Shown here: in pieces, positions 50,789 through 59,629 of the stretch
How the letters are laid out: each line of letters starts with the position of its first letter
Position numbering within the stretch: the first letter of the stretch is position 1
Assembly (NCBI GenBank): GCA_964602655.1
Contig: CAZRSF010000006.1
Coordinates: 1 to 64,000 of the forward strand
DNA length: 64,000 nucleotides
Direction: 5' to 3'
From: Moduliflexus sp964602655
Lineage (GTDB): Bacteria; Moduliflexota; Moduliflexia; Moduliflexales; Moduliflexaceae
Made by a program: the position numbers and the translations under genes
Notes under the pieces: model-generated
The model's database searches: none
Seen by the model: the letters and a program-made list of their open reading frames with translations, nothing else
Told to the model about the DNA's origin: nothing

Positions 50789-52666
50789 ATGGCGAAAAAA
50801 ATCGGAGAAATTTTACTCAAAGCAAATCTCATTACAAACGATCAACTCCAACAAGCGTTACAAGAACAAAAGCGCTCAGGCGAGCGTTTAGGTTCATTAC
50901 TCGTTAAAATGGGGTTTCTGGCCGAGGACGATATTCTTTCGTGCTTGAGCAAGCAATTCGGCGTTCCGGCGATTGATTTAGAAACCTTTCAGATCGAAGG
51001 CTCTGTGCTGGAAACAATTCCGATTAACACCGCCAAAAAGTACACCGTGATTCCTATCAGCCGCGTTGGCGGAACATTAACCCTGGCGATGGCCGATCCC
51101 TCTGATATTTTTGCCATCGAAGATATTAAGTTTATGACGAACTATAATATCGAACCGGTGGTTGCCTCTGAACGAGCGATTTTAGAAGCGATTGACTCTC
51201 AATATTCCCAACGACCCAAAAAGCGCGCTCTGACACCTCAACAACAGCAACAACAGCAGCAACAACAGCAGCAGCAAAAGAAAGAAGAAGGCGGTTCGAT
51301 AGATTACAAAGATTTTAGTTTCAAAGCCGATGATATCGAACAAAGCTCGATTGATGAAAATTTTGACGCGCCGACCGTAGATATTGATGATTTCGAGCAA
51401 ATGGTCAAAGGCGCTATCGATCAAGTCGAAGTCGTCGAGGAAGAGGATGAAGTTTCCAATCCGTTAGAGGCTGAAAATGCGCCGGTGATCAAATTAGTCA
51501 ATGGGATTTTGCTCAACGCAGTCAAGCGGAAAGTCAGTGATATTCACATCGAACCCTACGAAAAAGCGTATCGTGTTCGTTATCGCCTGGATGGTTCGCT
51601 GCATCAGGTGATGGGTTTGCCGTTGTCGTTAAAAAATGCCCTCACGTCGCGCATCAAAATCATGGCGCAATTGGATATTGCGGAAAAACGGCTGCCGCAA
51701 GACGGTCGGATCAAGCTGAAGATCGGGAAACGCAAAGATATGGATTATCGCGTGTCAATTCTTCCGACGCTGTTCGGAGAAAAGGTTGTCATGCGCTTGT
51801 TAGACAAATCCAATCTCCAATTGGACATGACGAAATTAGGGTTTGAGCCGATTTCGCTGGAGCGCTTCAAAAAAGCCATCGAAAGTCCGTATGGAATGGT
51901 GCTCGTCACCGGCCCCACCGGAAGCGGTAAGACGACGACCCTGTATTCCGCGCTCTCTTCTCTTAACACCCCGGACATTAACATCATGACGGCAGAAGAC
52001 CCGGTCGAATTCAACTTGATGGGCATCAATCAGGTACAGATGCATGAGGAAATCGGGTTGAATTTTGCCGCGGCGCTTCGTTCGTTTTTGCGTCAGGACC
52101 CTGATGTCATTCTGGTCGGCGAGATTCGGGATTTCGAAACGGCTGAAACCGGAATTAAAGCGGCCTTAACAGGCCACCTTGTTTTAAGTACGCTGCATAC
52201 GAATGATGCCCCCAGCACCATCAGTCGTCTGTTGAATATGGGCGTCGAACCTTTTTTGGTGGCGTCTTCGGTCTTGTTGATTGTTGCGCAACGATTACTC
52301 CGGCGTTTATGCTCCGAATGCAAAGAACCGAAACGAGTGCCGGATGAAATTCCGCGAGATGTGCTTGTGCGTTCAGGATTTTCCGAGCAGGATGCCGAAG
52401 AAATTACTCAGGTTTATGGGCCTGGACAAAAGCCAAAATGCGCTCTTTGCGGCGGTTCTGGTTATAAAGGCCGTATTGCGTTATATGAGGTCATGCCGAT
52501 GACGGCCGGGTTGCGCGAAATGATTCTGCAAGGCGCGTCAACGGATGAACTTCGGACAAAAGCAAATAGTGAAGGCATGTTGACTCTGCGACAAAGCGGA
52601 TTGCAAAAAGTGCGAGATGGAATGACGAGTTTGGAAGAAGTTCTCAAAGTGACATTGGTGAGGTAA
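50789..52666 (+). CDS. pilB: Type IV pilus extension ATPase PilB
   Basis: A 625-residue cytoplasmic motor for pilus extension. Residues about 5-140 form the MshEN-type N-domain. A linker follows with 13 consecutive Gln (151-163) and an acidic stretch to about 225. The secretion ATPase core has Walker A GPTGSGKTT near 375, the Asp and His boxes (TAEDPVEF, LSTLHTND) and a four-Cys zinc site (CSEC, CALCGG). It heads a tightly spaced pilB-pilT-pilC-pilS-pilR operon. The Gln run is encoded by mixed CAA and CAG codons. Confidence 0.96.
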   Translation: MAKKIGEILLKANLITNDQLQQALQEQKRSGERLGSLLVKMGFLAEDDILSCLSKQFGVPAIDLETFQIEGSVLETIPINTAKKYTVIPISRVGGTLTLAMADPSDIFAIEDIKFMTNYNIEPVVASERAILEAIDSQYSQRPKKRALTPQQQQQQQQQQQQQKKEEGGSIDYKDFSFKADDIEQSSIDENFDAPTVDIDDFEQMVKGAIDQVEVVEEEDEVSNPLEAENAPVIKLVNGILLNAVKRKVSDIHIEPYEKAYRVRYRLDGSLHQVMGLPLSLKNALTSRIKIMAQLDIAEKRLPQDGRIKLKIGKRKDMDYRVSILPTLFGEKVVMRLLDKSNLQLDMTKLGFEPISLERFKKAIESPYGMVLVTGPTGSGKTTTLYSALSSLNTPDINIMTAEDPVEFNLMGINQVQMHEEIGLNFAAALRSFLRQDPDVILVGEIRDFETAETGIKAALTGHLVLSTLHTNDAPSTISRLLNMGVEPFLVASSVLLIVAQRLLRRLCSECKEPKRVPDEIPRDVLVRSGFSEQDAEEITQVYGPGQKPKCALCGGSGYKGRIALYEVMPMTAGLREMILQGASTDELRTKANSEGMLTLRQSGLQKVRDGMTSLEEVLKVTLVR

Positions 52667-52672
52667 TGAACT

Positions 52673-53770
52673 ATGGCTGATTTACATGAATTATTGAGCA
52701 TTATGTATGAACAAGGGAGTTCCGATTTGCATCTTTCGACTGGAATTCCGCCAACCATCCGAATTGATGGGGAACTCCGTCCGATGGCAAATGAATCGCC
52801 ATTAGGTCCAAGTCAAACGAAATCATTAGTGTATAGCGTACTGACGGATGCGCAGAAACATTTATTCGAAGAAGAGAACGAGTTGGATTTCTCATTCGGA
52901 ATCAAGGGGTTATGCCGTTTCCGCGGAAATGCATTTGTGCAGCGAGGCACGGTTGGCGCGGTCTTCCGAACTATCCCATATCAAATTCTTTCCTTTAAAG
53001 ATCTGAGCTTGCCATCGTCTATAGAAAAATTCGGCGAACGCCCCATGGGATTGATCTTAGTGACAGGGCCGACCGGTAGTGGCAAATCTACGACATTAGC
53101 GGCATTAATTGATAAAATCAATCGGGAACGGCATTCGCATATCATTACAATTGAAGACCCGATTGAATTTTTGCATGAACACCGCTCCTGCGTGATCAAT
53201 CAACGCGAAGTGCATTCGGATACGCATTCGTTCGGGGCGGCGCTTCGTCACGTACTTCGGCAAGACCCCGATGTTATTCTCATTGGAGAAATGCGAGATT
53301 TGGAGACGATTGAAGCGGCCTTGATGGTGGCGGAAACCGGGCATTTAGTGTTTGCGACATTGCATACGAACTCTTGCGCCCAGACGATTAACCGGATTAT
53401 TGATGTTTTTCCACCCCACCAACAAACCCAGGTGCGGACACAGTTGTCTTTTGTCTTAGAGGGGGTTGTAACGCAGCAACTGATTCCCAAAGCGACTGGT
53501 AAAGGACGCACTGTGGCAACAGAAATTATGGTGCCGACAGCCGCGATTCGCAACCTGATTCGAGAAGATAAGGTACATCAAGTGTATTCGCAAATGCAGA
53601 TCGGGCAGGAAAAAATCGGCATGCGAACGATGAATCAATCGCTCATCGAATTATACCAGCGACGAGTGATTAGTCGTGACGAGGCCATCAGACGTTCTCC
53701 GAATTTGGAAGAATTTACTCAAATGATTGCGCGTGTGCAGACAGGAGCAAAACCCGGCAACACGAAATAG
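52673..53770 (+). CDS. pilT: Type IV pilus retraction ATPase PilT
   Basis: A 365-residue hexameric motor that powers pilus retraction and twitching motility. Features are the N-terminal PAS-like part (SSDLHLSTGIPPTIRIDGEL), Walker A GPTGSGKST near 132, FATLHTNS and the C-terminal AIRNLIREDK motif required for retraction. It follows pilB by 6 bp. Together with PilB it makes a complete extension/retraction pair. Confidence 0.96.
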   Translation: MADLHELLSIMYEQGSSDLHLSTGIPPTIRIDGELRPMANESPLGPSQTKSLVYSVLTDAQKHLFEEENELDFSFGIKGLCRFRGNAFVQRGTVGAVFRTIPYQILSFKDLSLPSSIEKFGERPMGLILVTGPTGSGKSTTLAALIDKINRERHSHIITIEDPIEFLHEHRSCVINQREVHSDTHSFGAALRHVLRQDPDVILIGEMRDLETIEAALMVAETGHLVFATLHTNSCAQTINRIIDVFPPHQQTQVRTQLSFVLEGVVTQQLIPKATGKGRTVATEIMVPTAAIRNLIREDKVHQVYSQMQIGQEKIGMRTMNQSLIELYQRRVISRDEAIRRSPNLEEFTQMIARVQTGAKPGNTK

Positions 53771-53825
53771 CGAGTCTTTCGTCATTGTGGCGGGATGTTT
53801 TCTCTCTGTATAAGCGCGGAAATGT

Positions 53826-55040
53826 ATGCCTGAATTTACATATAAGATTAAAATTGCAGGACGAACGTTAAAGAAAACGATCGAGGCGTCATCGCAGGAT
53901 GTGGCGCTCAAATTGATCAAAGGGAAAACCGGCGCCGATATTAAAACGCTGAAGCCGAAACCGAAAGATATTAGCATCCCCTTTTTAGACAAGCTGTTGG
54001 CGCCGAAAGTTACGACCAAGAATATTACCATGTTCGTCCGAATGTTTGCGACCATGATTGATGCAGGGTTGCCATTAGTGCAGGGGTTAGAGATTCTCTC
54101 GCAGGACAAAGAAAATGCGACGATGGCTGCATTATTGAAAAAAATACGATCTGACGTTGAAGAAGGTTCGACATTTGCGGATGCCTTACGGAAACATCCG
54201 AAATATTTCGACAATCTGTTTGTCAACTTGACAGAAGCCGGAGAAACAGGCGGTATTTTGGATACGATTCTCGCGCGTATTGCGACCTACATGGAAAAAA
54301 ACGAAGCCATTAAAGCCAAGATCAAAGGCGCGATGACCTATCCGATCATCATTAGCACCGTCGCCATCATCGTTGTCTCTATTTTGCTGATTTTTGTTAT
54401 CCCGGTCTTTGGAACGTTGTTTTCAGAAATGGGAGCCACGCTTCCCCTGCCGACGCGTATTGTTATTGCGCTGAGTAATTTTTTGAAGCGTTGGGCGATC
54501 GCGATTATTATTGTTGCCATCGCGCTTGGATTCGCGTTTAAGAAGTTTTATGCCACCGAACGAGGGCGCATGATTGTAGATTCGATTACCCTGAAACTGC
54601 CCCTCTTTTCTACGTTAATCGTCAAGTCGTCAGTTGCCCGATTTACGCGGACGCTTGGCACGCTGGTCAGCAGCGGGGTTCCGATCTTAGATAGTCTTGA
54701 AATTACAGCGAGATCAGCGGGACATGCCGTGGTTGAAATGGCGATTATGGCCACGCGGGACAGTATTAAAGAAGGCAAAACGATTGCCGAACCGTTAGAG
54801 GCGACCGAAGTGTTTCCTGGCATGGTGGTGCAAATGATTTCCGTCGGCGAGCAAAGCGGGGCGTTAGATACGATGTTAGCCAAAATTGCCGATTTCTATG
54901 AAGCTGAAGTAGATGAAGCCGTCGAAGCGTTAACGACCGCCATGGAACCTATGCTGATGGTCTTTCTCGGTATCTCTGTCGGCGGAGTTGTCGTTGCCAT
55001 GTATATGCCGATGTTTACGATGATCCAGGCGATTAAATAA
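53826..55040 (+). CDS. pilC: Type IV pilus platform protein PilC
   Basis: A 404-residue inner-membrane platform protein. It has two T2SSF domains (about 68-190 and 270-395), with three membrane helices (about 170-195, 220-240 and 375-398). Family patterns are FVRMFATMIDAGLPLVQGLEIL and, in the second repeat, FTRTLGTLVSSGVPILDSLEI. It links the ATPases to the pilus. It lies 55 bp after pilT. Confidence 0.96.
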   Translation: MPEFTYKIKIAGRTLKKTIEASSQDVALKLIKGKTGADIKTLKPKPKDISIPFLDKLLAPKVTTKNITMFVRMFATMIDAGLPLVQGLEILSQDKENATMAALLKKIRSDVEEGSTFADALRKHPKYFDNLFVNLTEAGETGGILDTILARIATYMEKNEAIKAKIKGAMTYPIIISTVAIIVVSILLIFVIPVFGTLFSEMGATLPLPTRIVIALSNFLKRWAIAIIIVAIALGFAFKKFYATERGRMIVDSITLKLPLFSTLIVKSSVARFTRTLGTLVSSGVPILDSLEITARSAGHAVVEMAIMATRDSIKEGKTIAEPLEATEVFPGMVVQMISVGEQSGALDTMLAKIADFYEAEVDEAVEALTTAMEPMLMVFLGISVGGVVVAMYMPMFTMIQAIK

Positions 55041-55042
55041 TT

Positions 55043-56767
55043 ATGTCGTCCCTGATTCACCAGGAATATCCTGAAGATACTCAGCAAGAAGAAATTTTGT
55101 TATACAAAATCAAATGGCTGATGGTCTTCAGGATTGCTCTGGTGACGATTTTGCTTGGTTCCGCAATCATTCTCCAACTCAACATCTCCAAATCCCGCAC
55201 ATTAGATTTTCTGTATATCTTTATCATCCTTTCCTACGCCTTCACCGCGATGACAATGTCATGGCTCAAACGTGTGAAGAACCTCGTTCGATATGCCTAT
55301 CTCCAGATATTTTTCGACATCTTGTTCGAAACCGGCATTGTGTACATCACAGGCGGCGTGGAAAGCATCTTTACATTTACATATATTGCGACGATTATTT
55401 CTGCAGGCATCCTGCTTTTTCGACAGGGAGCATTTCTTGCGGCGTCTATCAGTACGATTCTGTATGGCGTCTTGATTGATTTGCAATTTTATCGGATTTT
55501 GCCGCTGTATGCGTCCATGCAGTTTCCCTATACGCCTGTTGATGCCAGCGCCATTTACTATAATATCTTTTTAAACGCGTGCGCCTTTTATCTTATTGCA
55601 TTTTTAAGCGGCTATCTGTCAGAATCATTAAAAAAGACCCACCAGCGCCTTCGACAGACATCTCATGATCTCAATGAGTTACAAGCCTTCCATCACAATA
55701 TTCTGCAAAGTATGCAAAGCGGTGTTTTGACGACAGATTTGTCTGGGAAAATCACCTCATACAATCGCGCGGCTGAGATCATTACCGGTTACTCGCTTGG
55801 GGAAGTGTACGGCAAAAATATTGACGAGATTTTCTCTGGGCTCGATATGAAAAATTTTTTTGGGGACGCTCCCAATCGAGCCGAGTCTATACGCCGAGTC
55901 GAAACCGACATGCTGACTCGCACTGGTTCGCAGGTATTTTTGGGATTTTCCCTCTCTCCGTTTCTTGACAATCAGTCAAAAGTTTCCGGTTTGATCGGCA
56001 TTTTTCAAGATTTAACCGAATTGCGAGCGATGCAAGAACAAATTGCCAGAACAGATCGCCTGGTTGCCATTGGTCAGCTTGCCGCCGGAGTCGCGCATGA
56101 AATTCGGAATCCATTGGCATCTATTAGCGGCGCTATTCAATTGCTACGTTCGGAATTAACGCTCAACCTTGAGAATAAGGCGTTGGTCGAGATTATCTTG
56201 CGAGAATCTGCCAGACTAGATCGAATTCTGTCCGATTTTTTGTCGTATGCGCGCCCTCGACCATTGATCTTTTCGAAAAGCGATATTGTGCATGAGGTCA
56301 TTTTTTCGACGATCAATCTGCTGAAGCGCGATGAACGGTTTGCGGCAGATAAATTTACCATCCAGGTGGATTCCGATCCGAACTTTCCTAAATTGGTGTG
56401 TGATGCGCAGCAGCTTCAGCAAGTGGTGTGGAATTTATGCCTCAACGCTTTGCAAGCCATGCCGAATGGCGGGACGCTCAGTTTGCAGACATCGCTTGAA
56501 ACGCTCGATGAGTGGGAGTTGAATACGCCTGAAAAAATAGAGGTTGGGGTGATTACGGTGAGCGATACCGGAGACGGCATGGATGATGAGACCATTCGGC
56601 ATATTTTCCATCCGTTTTATACCACAAAAGCTTCTGGAACCGGTTTAGGATTAGCCATTGTGCACAGCATTATAAAAAATCATCACGGAACAATCAGGGT
56701 GACAAGCCTTCCGCATCAGGGAGCGAGATTCGAAGTGGTTCTCCCTCTGAAGCAGGAATACTGGTAA
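55043..56767 (+). CDS. pilS: Sensor kinase PilS
   Basis: A 574-residue kinase with six hydrophobic helices in the first 190 residues, a PAS domain (about 215-325), HisKA with GVAHEIRNPLAS (His352) and the ATPase domain (DTGDGMD, GTGLGLAIV). The polytopic N-terminus is the mark of PilS, which controls pilin transcription through PilR. The ATG lies two bases after pilC, so translation is probably coupled. The pilR gene follows at 9 bp. Confidence 0.92.
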   Translation: MSSLIHQEYPEDTQQEEILLYKIKWLMVFRIALVTILLGSAIILQLNISKSRTLDFLYIFIILSYAFTAMTMSWLKRVKNLVRYAYLQIFFDILFETGIVYITGGVESIFTFTYIATIISAGILLFRQGAFLAASISTILYGVLIDLQFYRILPLYASMQFPYTPVDASAIYYNIFLNACAFYLIAFLSGYLSESLKKTHQRLRQTSHDLNELQAFHHNILQSMQSGVLTTDLSGKITSYNRAAEIITGYSLGEVYGKNIDEIFSGLDMKNFFGDAPNRAESIRRVETDMLTRTGSQVFLGFSLSPFLDNQSKVSGLIGIFQDLTELRAMQEQIARTDRLVAIGQLAAGVAHEIRNPLASISGAIQLLRSELTLNLENKALVEIILRESARLDRILSDFLSYARPRPLIFSKSDIVHEVIFSTINLLKRDERFAADKFTIQVDSDPNFPKLVCDAQQLQQVVWNLCLNALQAMPNGGTLSLQTSLETLDEWELNTPEKIEVGVITVSDTGDGMDDETIRHIFHPFYTTKASGTGLGLAIVHSIIKNHHGTIRVTSLPHQGARFEVVLPLKQEYW

Positions 56768-56776
56768 CATGCGCCG

Positions 56777-58177
56777 ATGAATAAAATTTTAGTTGTAGAT
56801 GATGAACAAAGCATGCGGGATTTTTTGACGATCATGCTTGGAAAGGAGGGCTATGACGCGGTGTCCGTCGAAGACGGGCAGCAGGCATGCCAGGCGATTG
56901 ATGACGATATTTATGATTTAGTAATTACGGATATTAAAATGCCTGGCATCAGCGGACTTGATGTGCTCAGGCATGTGAAACAGGTCGCGCCGGAAACGTT
57001 TGTTCTGGTGATTACGGCGTTTTCTTCGACTGAAGATGCTGTTGCCGCGATGAAACAAGGCGCATTAGACTATATTACCAAGCCCTTCGATATCGAAAAG
57101 ATCAAATTGGTGATCCGGAATGCGCTGGAACGCAAACAGCTTTCCGATGAGCACGATTACTATAAACGTCAATATGATCATCAATTTGACGTCAAACATA
57201 TTATTGGAGAGAGTCAGGCCATCCGCCAGATTTTCGACATGATCAAGCGTGTCAGCACCAGCAAAAGCACAGTATTGGTGACGGGAGAGAGCGGCACCGG
57301 CAAAGAGTTGATTGCCCAGGCCATTCATCAGAATAGCCCGCGCCGCGAAAAACCCTTTGTCGCCGTCAGTTGCGGCGCGATCCCCGAAACATTATTGGAA
57401 AGCGAACTGTTCGGCTACATGAAAGGCGCGTTTACTGGCGCAGTGTCGAATAAAATCGGGCTTTTCGAATTAGCCGATCAGGGAACGCTGTTCTTGGATG
57501 AAATCGGGGAATTGCCCTTGATGATTCAGGTCAAACTCTTGCGAGTGCTTCAGGAGCGGCAATTCAAACGAGTGGGAGGCACGAAAGATATTTCCGTTGA
57601 CGTGCGCGTGGTGGCAGCAACCAATCGGGACTTGCGCAAAATGGTCGAAGACAATACCTTTCGGGGGGACTTATTTTATCGTTTGAATGTGATTCCGATA
57701 CACCTCCCGTCGTTGCGTGAACGCAAAGAAGATATTCCGGTGCTGGCGCAGCATTTTTTGGAAAAATACAATCGGGAAATCGGGAAACGGTTTACACAGA
57801 TTGCTGAGGACGCGATGGTGAAATTATTGGGCTATCCCTGGCCGGGGAATATTCGAGAATTGGAAAATGTGATTGAACGGGCGGTTGCGCTGGAAAACGA
57901 GCCAACGATCAAGGTCACAAGTCTTCCGGAAAATATTCGCGGCGCCACAGAATATGTCGCCTCGCAGATTCCGGCAGACATTCCGGCTGAAGGAATTGAT
58001 TTGGAGCAAATTGTTGGAGAGCTTGAAAAGGATTTGCTCGTCAAAGCGCTCGAACGAACTGGCTGGGTCAAAAAGCAGGCCGCGAAACTGCTGCACCTCA
58101 GCTTTCGTTCATTCCGCTATCGGCTCGATAAGTTTTCGATTGCCGCAGATGACAATGATGAGGGTGAACAAGAGTGA
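56777..58177 (+). CDS. pilR: Sigma-54 response regulator PilR
   Basis: A 466-residue NtrC-family activator. The receiver has Asp52 as phospho-acceptor (VITDIKMPG); the AAA+ domain has GESGTGKE, a GAFTGA loop (MKGAFTGAVSN) and LFLDEIGEL; the C-terminal helix-turn-helix is Fis-like (KKQAAKLLHLSFRSFRYRLDK). It should activate the two pilin genes just downstream, both of which have sigma-54 promoters. Its stop codon lies in the left arm of the TGACAAAATT inverted repeat. Confidence 0.95.
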   Translation: MNKILVVDDEQSMRDFLTIMLGKEGYDAVSVEDGQQACQAIDDDIYDLVITDIKMPGISGLDVLRHVKQVAPETFVLVITAFSSTEDAVAAMKQGALDYITKPFDIEKIKLVIRNALERKQLSDEHDYYKRQYDHQFDVKHIIGESQAIRQIFDMIKRVSTSKSTVLVTGESGTGKELIAQAIHQNSPRREKPFVAVSCGAIPETLLESELFGYMKGAFTGAVSNKIGLFELADQGTLFLDEIGELPLMIQVKLLRVLQERQFKRVGGTKDISVDVRVVAATNRDLRKMVEDNTFRGDLFYRLNVIPIHLPSLRERKEDIPVLAQHFLEKYNREIGKRFTQIAEDAMVKLLGYPWPGNIRELENVIERAVALENEPTIKVTSLPENIRGATEYVASQIPADIPAEGIDLEQIVGELEKDLLVKALERTGWVKKQAAKLLHLSFRSFRYRLDKFSIAADDNDEGEQE

Positions 58178-58230
58178 CAAAATTTGGCATTTGCCGAATT
58201 TTGTCACGTCTTTCCTCCAAGAATTGTCAC
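58174..58230. promoter_or_regulatory. Candidate PilR sites upstream of the first pilin gene
   Basis: GTGACAAAATT (58174-58184) and AATTTTGTCAC (58197-58207) form a perfect inverted repeat with a 12-bp centre, and a third box, AATTGTCACT, lies at 58222-58231. The same TTGTCA boxes stand before the second pilin gene. They lie 50-105 bp upstream of the -24 element. The inverted repeat could also form a terminator-like stem after pilR. Confidence 0.55.
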
Positions 58231-58278
58231 TGGAACTGCAAATGTCCGGCAGTTCCACCAAAAAACAAGACTTCTGAT

Positions 58279-58295
58279 GTTGGCATGGCCTATGC
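58279..58295 (+). promoter_or_regulatory. Sigma-54 promoter of the first pilin gene
   Basis: TTGGCATGGCCTATGCA matches the -24/-12 consensus YTGGCACGRNNNTTGCW at 12 of the 14 fixed positions with correct spacing. Transcription would start near 58306, 58 nt before the pilin ATG. Confidence 0.8.
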
Positions 58296-58363
58296 AATAT
58301 ATAGAAAACGTCGAAGTTGGACGAAAATTTATTATTCACACCAATATCTCTGGAGGTAACATT

Positions 58364-58810
58364 ATGTTACGTAAAGAAAAAGGGTTTACCTTAATCGAGT
58401 TGTTGATCGTTGTCGCGATTATCGGTATTATCGCCGCGATCGCCGTGCCGAACTTGTTGACCGCAATTCAACGGTCGAAACAAAAACGCTCGATGGCTGA
58501 TTTACGCGCAATGGGAACAGCATTAGGAAGTTATCAAGTGGATTATAATAAGTATCCGACCCTCACTCCTGTTACTGATTTTGAGCCGACACGTGTCATG
58601 GGATCGAATGGACAGTTGTATTATAAAGGTTCTGTCAAAGATGGTTGGGGAAACGGGTATCGGTATCTCAGCGCAGACGGTGAAAGCTATACGTTATGCT
58701 CACAAGGAAAGAATGCTGCCGTAGGCGGGACTGGCGAGTTTGATAAAGACTTGGCGCATGTTGACGGCGCAATGTTCGAAGCCGGCGTATTTACCGGGAG
58801 TTGCAACTAA
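58364..58810 (+). CDS. pilA: Type IV pilin 1 (PilA-like)
   Basis: A 148-residue prepilin. The short basic leader MLRKEKG is cut before Phe8, followed by FTLIELLIVVAIIGIIAAIA, the classic N-terminal helix with Glu12 (mature Glu5). The C-terminal part is short, with a TFEAGVFTGSCN-like end and two Cys (in TLCSQ and GSCN) that could form the pilin disulphide loop. Short pilins with this GspG-like fold are typical of Geobacter-type and related bacteria. GGAGG precedes the ATG by 8 nt. The second pilin gene is about 85% identical by eye. Confidence 0.95.
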   Translation: MLRKEKGFTLIELLIVVAIIGIIAAIAVPNLLTAIQRSKQKRSMADLRAMGTALGSYQVDYNKYPTLTPVTDFEPTRVMGSNGQLYYKGSVKDGWGNGYRYLSADGESYTLCSQGKNAAVGGTGEFDKDLAHVDGAMFEAGVFTGSCN

Positions 58811-58825
58811 GTTTCGATTTCGGTT

Positions 58826-58858
58826 AAAAAGGAGGGGCGAAATGCTCCTCCTTTTTTT
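58826..58858 (+). terminator. Intrinsic terminator of pilin gene 1
   Basis: AAAAAGGAGG (58826-58835) pairs with CCTCCTTTTT (58847-58856) and a run of T follows. The inner GGC/GCT adds to the stem. Confidence 0.85.
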
Positions 58859-58928
58859 ATGCGTAAATGATAGGACGATGATGCCTATTTCCCTCCGTAG
58901 AACAAATGAAAATGAGCTTGTTTTAGTG

Positions 58929-58985
58929 TGACAAAATTTGTCAGTGAACAGATGTTGTCATCCATACCCCCCCTAAAATTGTCAC
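58929..58985. promoter_or_regulatory. Candidate PilR sites upstream of the second pilin gene
   Basis: TGACAAAATTTGTCA (58929-58943) is a perfect palindrome. TTGTCA recurs at 58955-58960 and AATTGTCACT at 58977-58986. The last box is identical to one before pilin gene 1 and lies at nearly the same distance (about 45-55 bp) from the -24 element. Confidence 0.55.
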
Positions 58986-59025
58986 TATTCAGGCTATCAT
59001 TGTCGGAATAGCGCGGATAGTATCC

Positions 59026-59042
59026 TTGGCATCGTATGTGCA
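59026..59042 (+). promoter_or_regulatory. Sigma-54 promoter of the second pilin gene
   Basis: TTGGCATCGTATGTGCA keeps the TTGGCA and TGCA elements with the same spacing as the promoter at 58279. Transcription should start near 59053, about 42 nt before the ATG. Confidence 0.72.
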
Positions 59043-59094
59043 TTTACGAGAGTTGTGAAATTTTTTATGCACGCATGAGGGGGGAGGTAATATC

Positions 59095-59535
59095 ATGTTA
59101 CGAAAAGAAAAAGGATTTACCTTGATTGAGTTGTTGATTGTTGTCGCGATCATCGGCATTATCGCCGCGATCGCCGTGCCGAACTTGTTAACCGCCATTC
59201 AGCGGTCGAAACAAAAACGCACGATGGCTGATTTACGCGCAATGGGGACGGCAATCGGAAGCTATCAAGTAGATTATAATAAGTATCCTACGATGGCTGC
59301 ATTTACGGATTTTGAACCGACAACAATCATGGGATCGAATGGGCAGTTGTACTACAAAGGTTCTCTTAAAGACGGCTGGGGAGGACGCTATCGTTATCTC
59401 AGCGCTGACGGCGAAAGTTATACGTTATGCTCGAAAGGTAAAGGCAATGCCTTGGGTGAATTCGATAAAGATTTGGCGCATGTGGACGGCGCGATGTATG
59501 AAGCCGGTACATTCCCAAGCGGCGCCTGTAACTGA
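59095..59535 (+). CDS. Type IV pilin 2 (PilA-like)
   Basis: A 146-residue prepilin with the same leader (MLRKEKG cut before FTLIE) and the same N-terminal helix as pilin 1. Differences cluster in the middle (PTMAAFTDFEPTTIMG) and near the C-terminus, where two residues of an Ala/Gly loop (NAAVGGT in pilin 1) are shortened. The Cys pair is kept. GGGGGGAGG lies before the ATG. It has its own sigma-54 promoter and terminator, so the two pilins can be made in different amounts. Confidence 0.95.
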   Translation: MLRKEKGFTLIELLIVVAIIGIIAAIAVPNLLTAIQRSKQKRTMADLRAMGTAIGSYQVDYNKYPTMAAFTDFEPTTIMGSNGQLYYKGSLKDGWGGRYRYLSADGESYTLCSKGKGNALGEFDKDLAHVDGAMYEAGTFPSGACN

Positions 59536-59560
59536 GATGTTGTTTCTGTTGTGAAGAACG

Positions 59561-59591
59561 AAAAGGAGGGGAAAAAATCCCCTCCTTTTTT
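59561..59591 (+). terminator. Intrinsic terminator of pilin gene 2
   Basis: AAAAGGAGGGGA (59561-59572) pairs perfectly with TCCCCTCCTTTT (59578-59589), followed by T residues. It closely resembles the terminator of pilin gene 1, in line with gene duplication. Confidence 0.88.
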
Positions 59592-59629
59592 GCGTTGAAT
59601 GTTTGTAAAAGAATGGCAGGGCTTCAGTC

